Origin: Natronobacterium haloterrestre
GTDB lineage: Archaea; Halobacteriota; Halobacteria; Halobacteriales; Natrialbaceae
Reading direction: 5' to 3'
DNA: 64,000 bases
NCBI RefSeq assembly: GCF_900112205.1
Contig: NZ_FOKW01000002.1
Location: 465,201-529,200, forward strand
The notes under the pieces were generated by a model. It searched no databases, was not told the DNA's origin, and saw only the letters and a list, made by a program, of their open reading frames with translations. Positions 9,283-17,570 of this stretch are shown one piece after another (the first letter of the stretch is position 1; the number at the start of each line of letters is the position of its first letter). The position numbers and the translations under genes were made by a program.

Positions 9283-9437
9283 TGGGAGTCGCGTCGGAGG
9301 TTGCTGCCCGCGTTTCGGAAACCGGCCACGGATCGTCGGATGGCTCGTGGCTCCCGTTCAGTACCGGGTCGATCCACGTCGGGACGTCCACGCGACCTCG
9401 AGCGGGACTTTACAGTCGGACGTCTAATCGGTAGACG

Positions 9438-10340
9438 ATGACGACAGGAGAGATCGACGAGCGGGTGGTCGACGCCCTCGCGTCGCTCGGTAATCGACAA
9501 CGGCTCGAAATACTGCTCGTGCTGGCCGAGCGCGAACGCAAACCCCGGAGTCAGGGGAATCACATGTCGTTTACGGAGCTGTACAACGCGGTCGATATCG
9601 GGAGTTCCTCGCAGTTCTCGTATCATCTCGAGCGACTCGTCGGCCAGTTCGTCGCGGAGGACGACGACGGCTACCGACTCACGTACGGCGGCGACAAGAT
9701 CGTTCGTGCGGTGCTTTCGGGGCTCTACGAGGGGACCACCGAGTTCGAGGACGAACCGGTCTCCGGTGCGTGCGTCTTCTGCGAGGAATCGGCCCTTCTC
9801 GCGACGCTCGAGGACGAACGGTTCGTCGTCCGCTGTGAGGCCTGTGAATCGCGGCTTCTGACCGACTTCTTCCCGCGGAGTCAGGCCAGGGAGCGGACGC
9901 CGCCCGAGATCGTCTCGAGTTTCGGCAGTCGAATATGGGGGTCGTACGTCATGATTCGGCGCAACGTCTGTCCCGAGTGTTACGGGCTGGTAGACACCGG
10001 CGTCGAGACCCACAGCCACGACGACCGTACGTACCATCTATCCGTCAGTACGTGTCGCGAATGCAACCTCGTACTCTCGTTCCCGGTCGAGGTACCCGCC
10101 GCGTTCCATCCCGAGACCGTCGGATACCTGTGGCGACACGGCGTGGAGTTGTTCGACCTGCCGCTGTGGGAGTTCTTCGAGTACGTCGTCTCGGGCCGCG
10201 TGACGAGCGAAATAGTCTCGCTCGAGCCGTTCGAGGGAATCGTCACGTTCGCGATGGGGGACGAGACGCTTCGGCTCGAGGTCGGCGGGACGGGCTCCGT
10301 CACGCCGGTAGAGCGAACTGGCTCAATGGAATTTGAGTAA
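9438..10340 (+). CDS. winged-helix regulator with C-terminal zinc-binding domain
   Basis: A 300-residue protein. Residues 5-100 are an ArsR-type winged helix (VVDALASLGNRQRLEILLVL, then FTELYNAVDIGSSSQFSYHL and GGDKIVRAVLSGLYEG). The rest carries CxxC pairs (CVFCEES, CEACESR, CPECYG, CRECN), which suggest two small zinc sites, and a closing beta domain. This layout recurs in haloarchaea as an uncharacterised regulator family. The ABC exporter genes start 115 bases downstream on the same strand and are a possible target or operon partner. Confidence 0.75.
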   Translation: MTTGEIDERVVDALASLGNRQRLEILLVLAERERKPRSQGNHMSFTELYNAVDIGSSSQFSYHLERLVGQFVAEDDDGYRLTYGGDKIVRAVLSGLYEGTTEFEDEPVSGACVFCEESALLATLEDERFVVRCEACESRLLTDFFPRSQARERTPPEIVSSFGSRIWGSYVMIRRNVCPECYGLVDTGVETHSHDDRTYHLSVSTCRECNLVLSFPVEVPAAFHPETVGYLWRHGVELFDLPLWEFFEYVVSGRVTSEIVSLEPFEGIVTFAMGDETLRLEVGGTGSVTPVERTGSMEFE

Positions 10341-10455
10341 CGACGCTGTCAATATGTAATTTATATAACAATACTTATCGTGGATCGTGATCTAAAGGAA
10401 TCCATGTTCCGCGTACCGAAGCCACGGGAAACCGCGAAGCCACGGAGGGGCGACG

Positions 10456-11388
10456 ATGGCGGCGATTGAGATCGACGGGCTGACCAAGCGGTTCGGCGAC
10501 GTACTCGCCGTCGACGACCTCGACCTCGTCGTCGAGGAGGGGGAGATCTTCGGCTTTCTCGGCCCGAACGGCGCGGGCAAGTCGACGACGATCGACGTCC
10601 TGCTCGATTTCATCCGGCCGACCGACGGGACCGTGACCGTGCTGGGCCACGACGCCCAGCGGGAGGGCGAGGCCGTCCGCCGTCGGACCGGCGTCCTCCC
10701 GGACGCGTTCCACGTCTACGACCGGCTCACCGGCCGGCAACACCTCGAGTTCGCCATCGAGATGAAAGGCGCCGACGACGATCCGACGGCGCTGCTCGAG
10801 CGGGTCCGGATCGCCGACGCCGCCGACCGCAAGGCCGGCGGCTACTCGAAGGGGATGACCCAGCGGCTCGTCCTCGCGATGGCGCTGGTCGGCGAACCGG
10901 ACCTGCTGATCCTCGACGAACCCTCCACGGGCCTGGATCCGAACGGGGCCCGCGAGATGCGCGAGATCATCCGCGAGGAGAACGCCCGCGGCACGACCGT
11001 CTTCTTCTCGAGCCACGTCATGGAACAGGTCGAGGCCGTCTGCGACCGCGTCGCCATCATCGACGACGGCCGGCTCGTCGCCGTCGATACGATCGACGGG
11101 CTTCGGGACGCCTCCGAGACGGGCGAGACGCTGTACGTCTACACTCGGTCGCTCGACGAGGGGGTCGTCGAGGAGGTTGCCGGGCTCGAGGGCGTCGGAA
11201 CGGCCTCGATCGACGAGGATCGACTCCGGGTGACCGTCGACGGGGTCTCCAAGTTCGCCGTTCTCCATGCGATCGACGCCGACGTGGTCCCGGTACAGGA
11301 CTTCTCGGTGGTCGAGTCCTCGCTCGAGGACCTGTTCGTCCGATACACGAACGAGCCCCGGGAACGGGAGCAGGAGGTGGAGGCATGA
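10456..11388 (+). CDS. ABC transporter ATP-binding protein
   Basis: A 310-residue ABC ATPase with Walker A GPNGAGKSTTID, Q-loop region TGVLPDAFHVYDRL, signature YSKGMTQRLVLAMAL, Walker B LLILDEPSTGLDPNG and the H-loop in VFFSSHVMEQVE. The signature is the SxGM variant common in multi-drug, copper or sodium exporters (CcmA type). A C-terminal extension of about 85 residues follows. The stop overlaps the permease start (ATGA at 11385-11388), so the two are translated together and form one exporter. The substrate is unknown. Confidence 0.93.
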   Translation: MAAIEIDGLTKRFGDVLAVDDLDLVVEEGEIFGFLGPNGAGKSTTIDVLLDFIRPTDGTVTVLGHDAQREGEAVRRRTGVLPDAFHVYDRLTGRQHLEFAIEMKGADDDPTALLERVRIADAADRKAGGYSKGMTQRLVLAMALVGEPDLLILDEPSTGLDPNGAREMREIIREENARGTTVFFSSHVMEQVEAVCDRVAIIDDGRLVAVDTIDGLRDASETGETLYVYTRSLDEGVVEEVAGLEGVGTASIDEDRLRVTVDGVSKFAVLHAIDADVVPVQDFSVVESSLEDLFVRYTNEPREREQEVEA

Positions 11389-12257
11389 CCTGGTCGACCA
11401 TCGCGAAGAAGGATTTCCGGGACGCCGTCCAGTCGCGGGCACTGTGGGCGCTGGTCACAGTGTTCGTGCTGGCCTCGGTGCTCTCGACGTACGCCTACGT
11501 CGAGGCCCCCGAACTGCTCGGTTCCCCGGAGGGGGCGACCCTCGGCGGACTGATCTTCTTCACGATCGGACTCGTCGGACTGTTCGTCCCGCTGGCGGCG
11601 ATCGTCGTGTGCTACAAATCGCTCGCCGGCGAGCGGGAACTCGGTAGCATCAAGCTCCTGCTATCGCTGCCGACGACGCGCCTGGACGTCTTCGTCGGGA
11701 AAGTCGTCGGCCGTGCGGCAGTCCTCGCGTTCGGGCTGGCGATCGGGCTCGTGGTCGGACTCGGCGTCGGAGCGGCCCTGCTCGGCGAGGTCGACGTCCC
11801 GGCGCTGTCGACGTTCGTGGTCGCGACGCTGGCGTTCGCCGCGATCTACGCGAGCATCGTGGTCGGTATCTCGGGGACGACGGGGTCGACGTCCCGGGCG
11901 ACGACGTACGCGCTCGGTTTCTTCGTCGTCTTCGAGTTACTGTGGGACGCCATTCCGATGGGGATCCTCTACGTTCTCGAGGGGTTCTCGATCCCGGAGA
12001 CGATTCCCGACTGGCTCTTCCCGCTCATGCAGGTGTCGCCGTCGTCGGCGTACTTCACGACGGTCGTCGCCCTCCTGCCGGATCTGGCCGACGCCGCGAA
12101 CGCGGACCCCGGGGGTGCCGGCGTCGGCGTCGAGGCGGACCCCGCGGCGGCCGAGCCGCTCTACGCGTCGCCCGAAATCGGCATCGTCGTCCTCGCGCTC
12201 TGGCTGGTGGTCCCGTTTCTCGTCGGCTACTACCGCTTCGGGGACGCCGACCTCTGA
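11385..12257 (+). CDS. ABC-2 type transporter permease
   Basis: A 290-residue membrane protein with about six helices, beginning WSTIAKKDFRDAVQSRALW, the usual cytoplasmic start of NosY/ABC-2 permeases. Helices include ALVTVFVLASVLSTYAYV, LIFFTIGLVGLFVPLAAIV and LALWLVVPFLVGYYRF at the end. GERELGSIKLLLSLPTTR between helices is the family's coupling loop. It pairs with the preceding ATPase by a 4-base overlap. The stop codon is followed at once by a palindromic repeat. Confidence 0.9.
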   Translation: MTWSTIAKKDFRDAVQSRALWALVTVFVLASVLSTYAYVEAPELLGSPEGATLGGLIFFTIGLVGLFVPLAAIVVCYKSLAGERELGSIKLLLSLPTTRLDVFVGKVVGRAAVLAFGLAIGLVVGLGVGAALLGEVDVPALSTFVVATLAFAAIYASIVVGISGTTGSTSRATTYALGFFVVFELLWDAIPMGILYVLEGFSIPETIPDWLFPLMQVSPSSAYFTTVVALLPDLADAANADPGGAGVGVEADPAAAEPLYASPEIGIVVLALWLVVPFLVGYYRFGDADL

Positions 12258-12337
12258 TACGGACTGCTGTAAGTCAGTACCGGCGTAACCGCGACCGTCC
12301 TGCGGTTGCACCGGTAAACAGTTACAGCAATCCGTAT
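12257..12337. repeat. 81-bp palindromic element, copy 1
   Basis: Two 36-base arms (12257-12292 and 12302-12337) are inverted copies with about eight mismatches around a 9-base loop. The outer ends are atacggactgctgtaa and ttacagcaatccgtat; the inner parts carry accgg and aaccgc. It fills almost the whole gap between the convergent ABC permease and YihY genes. A diverged second copy is at 49766-49847. It may be a dispersed repeat, a bidirectional terminator, or both. Confidence 0.75.
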
Positions 12338-12356
12338 GAGCCGCGTCAGGTCGACG

Positions 12357-13223
12357 TCACGCGTACTTCGACCACGCCTCCCGCATCGGCACCCACTCGT
12401 CCTCGGGCTCGACGCGGCCGGCCAGCACGGCATTGAGGACGGCCCCCAGCAGGAGACAGAGGCCACCCAGGTAGACCCAGGTCAGGATCAGCAGGACGGC
12501 CCCGGCGATCCCGAACAGGGCGACGGTCTCGGAGGCTGTGACGTAGAGCCGGAACCCGAGCGCGAGCGCGGTCCACGAACCCGCGGCGAAGACCGTCCCC
12601 GGCAGTACCTCCCCGACCGAGACGTCCGGCACGGGAAAGAGGTAGTACATCGGGAGGAAAAGCGCAACGAGCAGTCCGAACAGGGTAACGCTGGTGAGGG
12701 CCGTCGCCGCGAACCCGCCGACGATCACGGAGACGCTTACGCCGAGGACGCCCACGAGCGTGACCCCGACGGCGACCGTCGCCGCGAGGAGGACGGCGTT
12801 CAGCGCCGTTACGAGCGTCACCCTCGCCGCGTTGTCCACGTAGGATGCCTTTTTCCGCGAGCCGTAGACGTCGGTGAAGGCGCTGTTGACCGCCTGGAAC
12901 AGCCGCGCGGCGCTCCAGACCAGGACCACGAACGCGAGCAGCCCCGCCCGTAACCGGGCGACGTCGGCTCCCGCCACCTCGCCGACCTCGCCGTCGGTCA
13001 CCGCACCCTCGAGCCCCGTCGCCCTCTCGAGCAGGTCGACCAGCGGCTCGAGGGCGTCGACGAGGCTGACCCCAACGAGTACCAGGATGACAAGCGGGAC
13101 GAGGGTGTTGAACGCGTGGTAGGCGAGGCCGGCGGATTTGACGCTGATCCCCCGCTCGCGGGCGACGGCGGTGACGTCACGCAGGAGGGTCCGGAGACGC
13201 GGGCTCGAGTCCGGCGCGGACAT
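12357..13223 (-). CDS. YihY/BrkB family membrane protein (UPF0761)
   Basis: A 288-residue protein with about six membrane helices. The N-terminal segment GISVKSAGLAYHAFNTLVPL is the family hallmark (K.AGLAYxAFxxLxPL), and the C-terminal half has LLILTWVYLGGLCLLLGAVL. Members were once called ribonuclease BN, which is a misannotation; their role in the membrane is unknown. The ATG at 13221-13223 precedes the short cytoplasmic head. A small YwbE gene ends 80 bases upstream on the same strand. Confidence 0.88.
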   Translation of the reverse strand: MSAPDSSPRLRTLLRDVTAVARERGISVKSAGLAYHAFNTLVPLVILVLVGVSLVDALEPLVDLLERATGLEGAVTDGEVGEVAGADVARLRAGLLAFVVLVWSAARLFQAVNSAFTDVYGSRKKASYVDNAARVTLVTALNAVLLAATVAVGVTLVGVLGVSVSVIVGGFAATALTSVTLFGLLVALFLPMYYLFPVPDVSVGEVLPGTVFAAGSWTALALGFRLYVTASETVALFGIAGAVLLILTWVYLGGLCLLLGAVLNAVLAGRVEPEDEWVPMREAWSKYA

Positions 13224-13302
13224 CGCGTATGACGTCCTCGACAACGCGAAGGAAGTAGCTTTGGCCGGCAGCGGCGGTCCGACTCGGCGCGAAAAGGAGG
13301 TC

Positions 13303-13509
13303 CTACTCCTCGTGAACGATCGACTGGACGTGGCCGACGACGCCGTTTTTCAGTTCGACCTCGGGCCCCTCGGGCGTGTCCTCGTAGACCGTCCCGACCT
13401 CGCCGACGACGGGTTCGCGGTCCTCGGACTCGACGTCCTGGTCGCCCTGGACGACCTCGACGGTGATCCCCTGGCGTAGCTCCTCGGCGGTCGGTCGTTC
13501 GTTGGACAT
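13303..13509 (-). CDS. YwbE family protein (DUF2196)
   Basis: A 68-residue beta-rich protein. Its sequence LRQGITVEVVQGDQD, VVGEVGTVYEDTP and VELKNGVVGHVQSIV matches the YwbE family, small conserved proteins of unknown function found in bacteria and haloarchaea. No catalytic residue is known. It lies between msrB and the YihY gene on the same strand with short gaps, so the three may be co-transcribed. Confidence 0.8.
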   Translation of the reverse strand: MSNERPTAEELRQGITVEVVQGDQDVESEDREPVVGEVGTVYEDTPEGPEVELKNGVVGHVQSIVHEE

Positions 13510-13575
13510 GTCCGGCGGTCCGCCGGTAGCGTCGAAAAGCGTGGTGCCTGCAGTCGCGTCCCGGCTCCGGCGGGC

Positions 13576-14007
13576 CTACTCGTCTTCGAACTCGAGGGCG
13601 ACCGAGTTGATGCAGTAGCGCTTGCCCGTCGGTTCGGGGCCGTCCTCGAAGACGTGGCCGAGGTGGCCGCCGCACTCGGCACAGAGGACCTCGGTCCGGC
13701 GCATGCCGTGGCTGGTGTCGAGGCGGGTCTCGATGCGGTCGTCGTCGGCGTCGTAGAAACTGGGCCACCCACAGCCGGAGTCGAACTTCGTCTCCGAGTC
13801 GAACAGTTCCGCGCCACAGCCGGCGCAGGCGTAGCTCCCGTCGTCCTTGTGATCGACGTACTCGCCGCTGAAGGGCTGTTCGGTGCCGGCCTCCCGGAGA
13901 ACGCGGTACTCCTCCTCGCTGAGTTCCTCGCGCCACTCGGCGTCGCTTTCGGGGAGGTCGTCGTCCCGGCCGCCGGTGCGGCCGGTCTCGGACGTGTCTC
14001 GATCCAT
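13576..14007 (-). CDS. msrB: peptide-methionine (R)-S-oxide reductase MsrB
   Basis: A 143-residue enzyme that reduces methionine-R-sulfoxide in oxidised proteins. The structural zinc is held by [10 protein letters not shown] and [12 protein letters not shown], and the catalytic cysteine is in [10 protein letters not shown] near the end. GCGWPSFYD is the substrate-binding stretch. About 20 acidic, glycine-rich residues precede the domain. The ATG at 14005-14007 was chosen; another in-frame ATG seven codons upstream is possible. A repair role under salt and light stress fits the family. Confidence 0.95.
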   Translation of the reverse strand: MDRDTSETGRTGGRDDDLPESDAEWREELSEEEYRVLREAGTEQPFSGEYVDHKDDGSYACAGCGAELFDSETKFDSGCGWPSFYDADDDRIETRLDTSHGMRRTEVLCAECGGHLGHVFEDGPEPTGKRYCINSVALEFEDE

Positions 14008-14157
14008 GATACCGGCTACGGGCGACACGCTAAAGAGTCTGTCCGCGCTCGAGTCGACGGAGGATCGATCTGGAGGGCGGTTACTGTCGCTCGAAAACGA
14101 AGCATCCGAACCTCGGCGGCGCGGCGCTCGTCCGCGATCGGCGGTCGGACCGACGCC

Positions 14158-14325
14158 TCAGCGTCCCGTGATGACGTCGGTACTCTCGCACTTGGGACAC
14201 TGGGTCATCCGTCCCAGTTTCGGGACCTCGAGGCGGAGCCACTCGTCGTCCCCGCTGGGCGCCTCGAACCCGCAGTTGCGACAGCGCGATCGCGTCCGCT
14301 TGACGTGAGCTGGTTCGTTGGCCAT
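14158..14325 (-). CDS. 55-residue zinc ribbon protein
   Basis: A small protein with two knuckles, CRNCGFEAPSGDDEW and CPKCESTDV, expected to bind one zinc ion. The N-terminus is basic (HVKRTRSR), which would suit nucleic-acid contact. It is one of the many haloarchaeal CPxCG micro-proteins with no assigned function. Longer in-frame starts exist, but the protein-like composition begins at MANEPAHV. Confidence 0.7.
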   Translation of the reverse strand: MANEPAHVKRTRSRCRNCGFEAPSGDDEWLRLEVPKLGRMTQCPKCESTDVITGR

Positions 14326-14443
14326 ACGTGACGTTATGCCATTGACTATCATATAGGTTGGTCCCGGTTCCCGTCTCCCGGGGAGCGGGTACGGGCGGCC
14401 GCGAGTCGCGGCCGTCCGACAACGACGAGCGTGTGACAGGGTC

Positions 14444-15076
14444 TTATCGTCGGCCGGACGAGGACGGCTCGAGTTGCCGATCGACCGATCCGTCGCCGTC
14501 CGGCGGTCGCTCGGAGATCGATCCGTCGGTCTCGGCCGCCGCGTTCGTCGCCGCATCGTCGTACCGTAGCACCGAGTCGTCCGGATCCGCGTCCGTCTCG
14601 CCGGTGGCCTCGAGCGCCTCGAGACGATCGAATACGTCGATCGTTCGCCGGCCGTCCGTACAGGGGGCGACGTGGATCAGATCGCCGTCCACGAACTCGG
14701 CGAGCGCGATCGTCGGCAGTCGCCAGACTTCCCGGGACTCTCCGGTGATCGTCGATTCGACGGTTCGAGGCCGGAAGAACGGCTTTAGCCGCCGATCGGT
14801 CCGGTTTGCCCACTCCTCGAACGCATCGAGCCGTCGATCGATACGCTCGAGTTGCGGGATGCGGACGCCATCGGTTCCGGGGCCGGCACTGGTCTCGGGA
14901 CCGCGCTCGATCTCTTTCCCCCAGACGCGAACGGCCGTCTCGATCTCACGGTCGGAATCCCGTTCGATCGCGTCGACGCGCTCGATCGCACGTTCCTGCG
15001 TGGGACCGGTCGAAACCGGCGCGAACGAACGGATCCACAACTCGACGGTCGTCGGACCGGATCTGGGTGGTGCCAC
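14444..15076 (-). CDS. haloarchaeal conserved protein with HTH-like N-terminal domain
   Basis: A 210-residue acidic protein starting with GTG. The opening TTVELWIRSFAPVSTGPTQE resembles a haloarchaeal family whose members begin VELYVRSLAP and are loosely called HTH domain proteins. The middle (LDAFEEWANRTDRRLKPFF, IVAL-type strand LPTIALAEFVDGDLIHVAPC) is conserved-looking, and the tail is low-complexity and acidic. A probable TATA region (caaaagtatt, 15113-15122) lies upstream. Function is not known. Confidence 0.6.
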   Translation of the reverse strand: MAPPRSGPTTVELWIRSFAPVSTGPTQERAIERVDAIERDSDREIETAVRVWGKEIERGPETSAGPGTDGVRIPQLERIDRRLDAFEEWANRTDRRLKPFFRPRTVESTITGESREVWRLPTIALAEFVDGDLIHVAPCTDGRRTIDVFDRLEALEATGETDADPDDSVLRYDDAATNAAAETDGSISERPPDGDGSVDRQLEPSSSGRR

Positions 15077-15310
15077 GGCTGATCTCCGTGGAGGGAGTCA
15101 ACGACCCCGCACAAAAGTATTGTCCAGCGTATCAGTCCACGGAGGTGAAACGTGTCCCTGTGCCCGCTTGCGGTTCCGCCGTTCCGGTGGCGGGAGGAAT
15201 CCGGTAAGGAATGCCGATACCGCCGGCCGAACCCGCGAGGCTCCCGGCGCGGGTGACGGGCCGGGATCGAGACGCACACATTGACGGTCCCCCGTCGCCA
15301 ACGACGATCA

Positions 15311-16543
15311 ATGACAGTTGCGCGTACCGTCGAACTCGAGGGACACATCATCGACTCGGGAACGATGGGGACCAGTTTCGGGATCGTAATGGACATGGGC
15401 GGCGAGTTCGAGGTCGAGGAGTTCGAGGTCGGCCGCCGCAAACACGACGAGAGCTACTGCCGGATGCGGGTGATGGCCGAGAACGAGGCCGACCTGAAGG
15501 CGATCCTCCACGAACTCAATCAGAACGGCGCGACCGTCGCGGACCCGCGGGACGCGACGCTCGAGGCCGCGCCGGCCGACGGGGTCGTCCCGCCGGGATT
15601 CTACTCGACGACGAACCACCCGACCTACGTCCGGGTCGACGGCGAGTGGCTCGCGGTCGAGGACCCGGAGATGGACTGTGCACTGGTCGTCGAGGGACCG
15701 GCCGACGACCCCCGCGTCCGGACCGTCGTCCTCAACGCCGTCGAGGAGGGCGACCTCGTCGTCACCGGTGACACCGGGATCAGGGTCGAACCGCCAGAGC
15801 GCCCCCGCGACGGCGGCGGCTCGTTCGGGTTCATGCAGGGCGGCATCTCGAGCGAGCGTCCCTCCGAGTCGCTCATCGAGGAGATCGCCGACGAGATGCG
15901 CTCGGTCCGCGAGGACGGCGGCAACGTGCTCGCGGTCTGTGGCCCGGCGATCGTTCACTCGGGCGGCCGTGATGCGCTCGCGGAACTGGTCCGGGAAGGG
16001 TACGTCGACGGCATCAGCGCGGGGAACGGCTTCGCCGTCCACGACCTGGAGCGGGACCTCTACGGCACCTCGCTGGGTGTCGACACCGAGAGCCTGGAAC
16101 ACCCCCGCGAGGGACACAAACACCACATCTACACGATCAGCGAGATCGTCCGCGCCGGCGGCATCGAGGAGGCCGTCGCGGAGGGGATCGTCGACGAGGG
16201 CGTGATGTACGAGTGTGTCGACAACGACGTCCCGTTCGTGCTGGCGGGGTCGATCCGCGACGACGGCCCGCTGCCCGACACGATCACCGACGCGATCGAG
16301 GCCCAGAACGCGATCCGCGAGCAGGCCCACGAGGCCGACCTCGTGTTGATGCTCTCGACGCTGTTGCACTCCGTGGCGGTCGGGAACTGCCTCCCGTCGA
16401 CGACCAAGACCGTCTGCGTCGACATCAACCCCGCGACCGTCACCCAGTTGATCGACCGGGGCAGCGCACAGGCGATCGGAATGGTCACCGACATCGGCGC
16501 GTTCATCCCGATGCTGCGCGACGAACTGCTCGAGTCCGAATAG
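15311..16543 (+). CDS. TIGR00300 family protein (LOR/SDH domain; archaeal ornithine cyclodeaminase type)
   Basis: A 410-residue protein. The N-terminal LOR/SDH domain (about 1-95: ELEGHIIDSGTMGTSFGIVM, VGRRKHDESYCRMRV) is followed by a nucleotide-binding half with GNVLAVCGPAIVHSGGRDAL, YVDGISAGNGFAVHDLE, GHKHHIYTISEIVRAG and TKTVCVDINPATVTQL. A Methanococcus member (MMP1218) was reported as an ornithine cyclodeaminase making proline, and the same domain occurs in cyanobacterial ArgZ. That function is inferred here. The ATG at 15311 fits the family start. Confidence 0.85.
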   Translation: MTVARTVELEGHIIDSGTMGTSFGIVMDMGGEFEVEEFEVGRRKHDESYCRMRVMAENEADLKAILHELNQNGATVADPRDATLEAAPADGVVPPGFYSTTNHPTYVRVDGEWLAVEDPEMDCALVVEGPADDPRVRTVVLNAVEEGDLVVTGDTGIRVEPPERPRDGGGSFGFMQGGISSERPSESLIEEIADEMRSVREDGGNVLAVCGPAIVHSGGRDALAELVREGYVDGISAGNGFAVHDLERDLYGTSLGVDTESLEHPREGHKHHIYTISEIVRAGGIEEAVAEGIVDEGVMYECVDNDVPFVLAGSIRDDGPLPDTITDAIEAQNAIREQAHEADLVLMLSTLLHSVAVGNCLPSTTKTVCVDINPATVTQLIDRGSAQAIGMVTDIGAFIPMLRDELLESE

Positions 16544-16588
16544 TCGGAGAAACGATCGACCTGACGGGGGCTCGAGCCCCCTGGGCGG

Positions 16589-17347
16589 TCACTGGACGGA
16601 GAAGCCGCCGTCGACGACCAGTGATTCGCCGGTGACGAACGAGGCGTCGTCGGAACACAGCCACGCGACCGCGCCGGCGATCTCCTCGGGCTGGCCCAGC
16701 CGGTCCATCGGCGTCGCGGCGATCGTTTGCTCCATGCTCTCCGGGTTTTCCTCCTGTGAACGCTCGACCATCGGCGTCTCGATGACGCCCGGACACACCG
16801 CGTTCACCCGGAGGTCCTCGGCGCCGAACTCGATCGCTGCCGTCTTCGTCAGCCCGACGACCCCGTGCTTGCTCGCGACGTACGGAGTGAGGTTCGGGAA
16901 CCCGAGGATGCCGGCGATCGACGCCGTGTTGACGATCGCGCCGCCCCCGTCCTCGAGCATCGCCGGGATCTCCTCACGGAGCCCGTGAAAGACGCCGGAG
17001 AGGTTGATCTCTATCACACGATTCCAGTTCGACAGCGACTGTTCGCTCGAGGGGGCGCTTTCGCCTTCGATGCCGGCGTTGTTGAACGCGAAGTCGAGGC
17101 CGCCGTAGCTGTCGACGGCCGTCTCGACCGCGGCGGCGACCTCGTCGCCGTCCGTCACGTCGCACTCGACGAACGTCGCCTCGCCGCCGTCGGCTTCGAT
17201 ACGGGAGACGGTCTCTTCGCCTCCCTCCACGTCGACGTCGGCGACGACGACGCTCGTTCCCTCGGTTGCGAATCGTGCTGCCGTTGCCCGTCCGATACCG
17301 GAGCCGCCGCCGGTGACGATGGCGACTCCGTCGTTGAGTCCGTTCAT
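16589..17347 (-). CDS. SDR family NAD(P)-dependent oxidoreductase (glucose/3-oxoacyl type)
   Basis: A 252-residue classical short-chain dehydrogenase. The dinucleotide motif is VTGGGSGIGRATA, NNAG appears in FAFNNAGIEGE, the catalytic serine in IVNTASIAGI and the YxxxK pair in YVASKHGVVGL. VVVADVDVEGGE places an aspartate after strand beta-2, which favours NAD over NADP. The C-terminus FVTGESLVVDGGFSVQ is typical. The substrate is not visible. It is convergent with the TIGR00300 gene, 45 bases apart. Confidence 0.92.
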   Translation of the reverse strand: MNGLNDGVAIVTGGGSGIGRATAARFATEGTSVVVADVDVEGGEETVSRIEADGGEATFVECDVTDGDEVAAAVETAVDSYGGLDFAFNNAGIEGESAPSSEQSLSNWNRVIEINLSGVFHGLREEIPAMLEDGGGAIVNTASIAGILGFPNLTPYVASKHGVVGLTKTAAIEFGAEDLRVNAVCPGVIETPMVERSQEENPESMEQTIAATPMDRLGQPEEIAGAVAWLCSDDASFVTGESLVVDGGFSVQ

Positions 17348-17570
17348 GCTGGTAATCCTAATCCTCCGCGAGCGGTCCGCTCGCGAGTGACCTCCCGACG
17401 CGAGCGATGCGATACGGGCGGCCGTCTCGGAACACGGGTCGTGACACCAAGAAACACGCATCGATTCTCAGCAACAGAGGACGGCAGCGCCCGTCGGTCG
17501 GCGGCGGACGGCGGATAGTTGGCACCCGGACGTCCCTACCTGTTATTGTCGTCTACGTTCTACGGGTCGA

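Noticed and set aside
17505..17524. A possible Bat site (ggatagttggc) upstream of bat itself
   Set aside because: Only the right half of the consensus is partly matched, so autoregulation cannot be claimed from this sequence.
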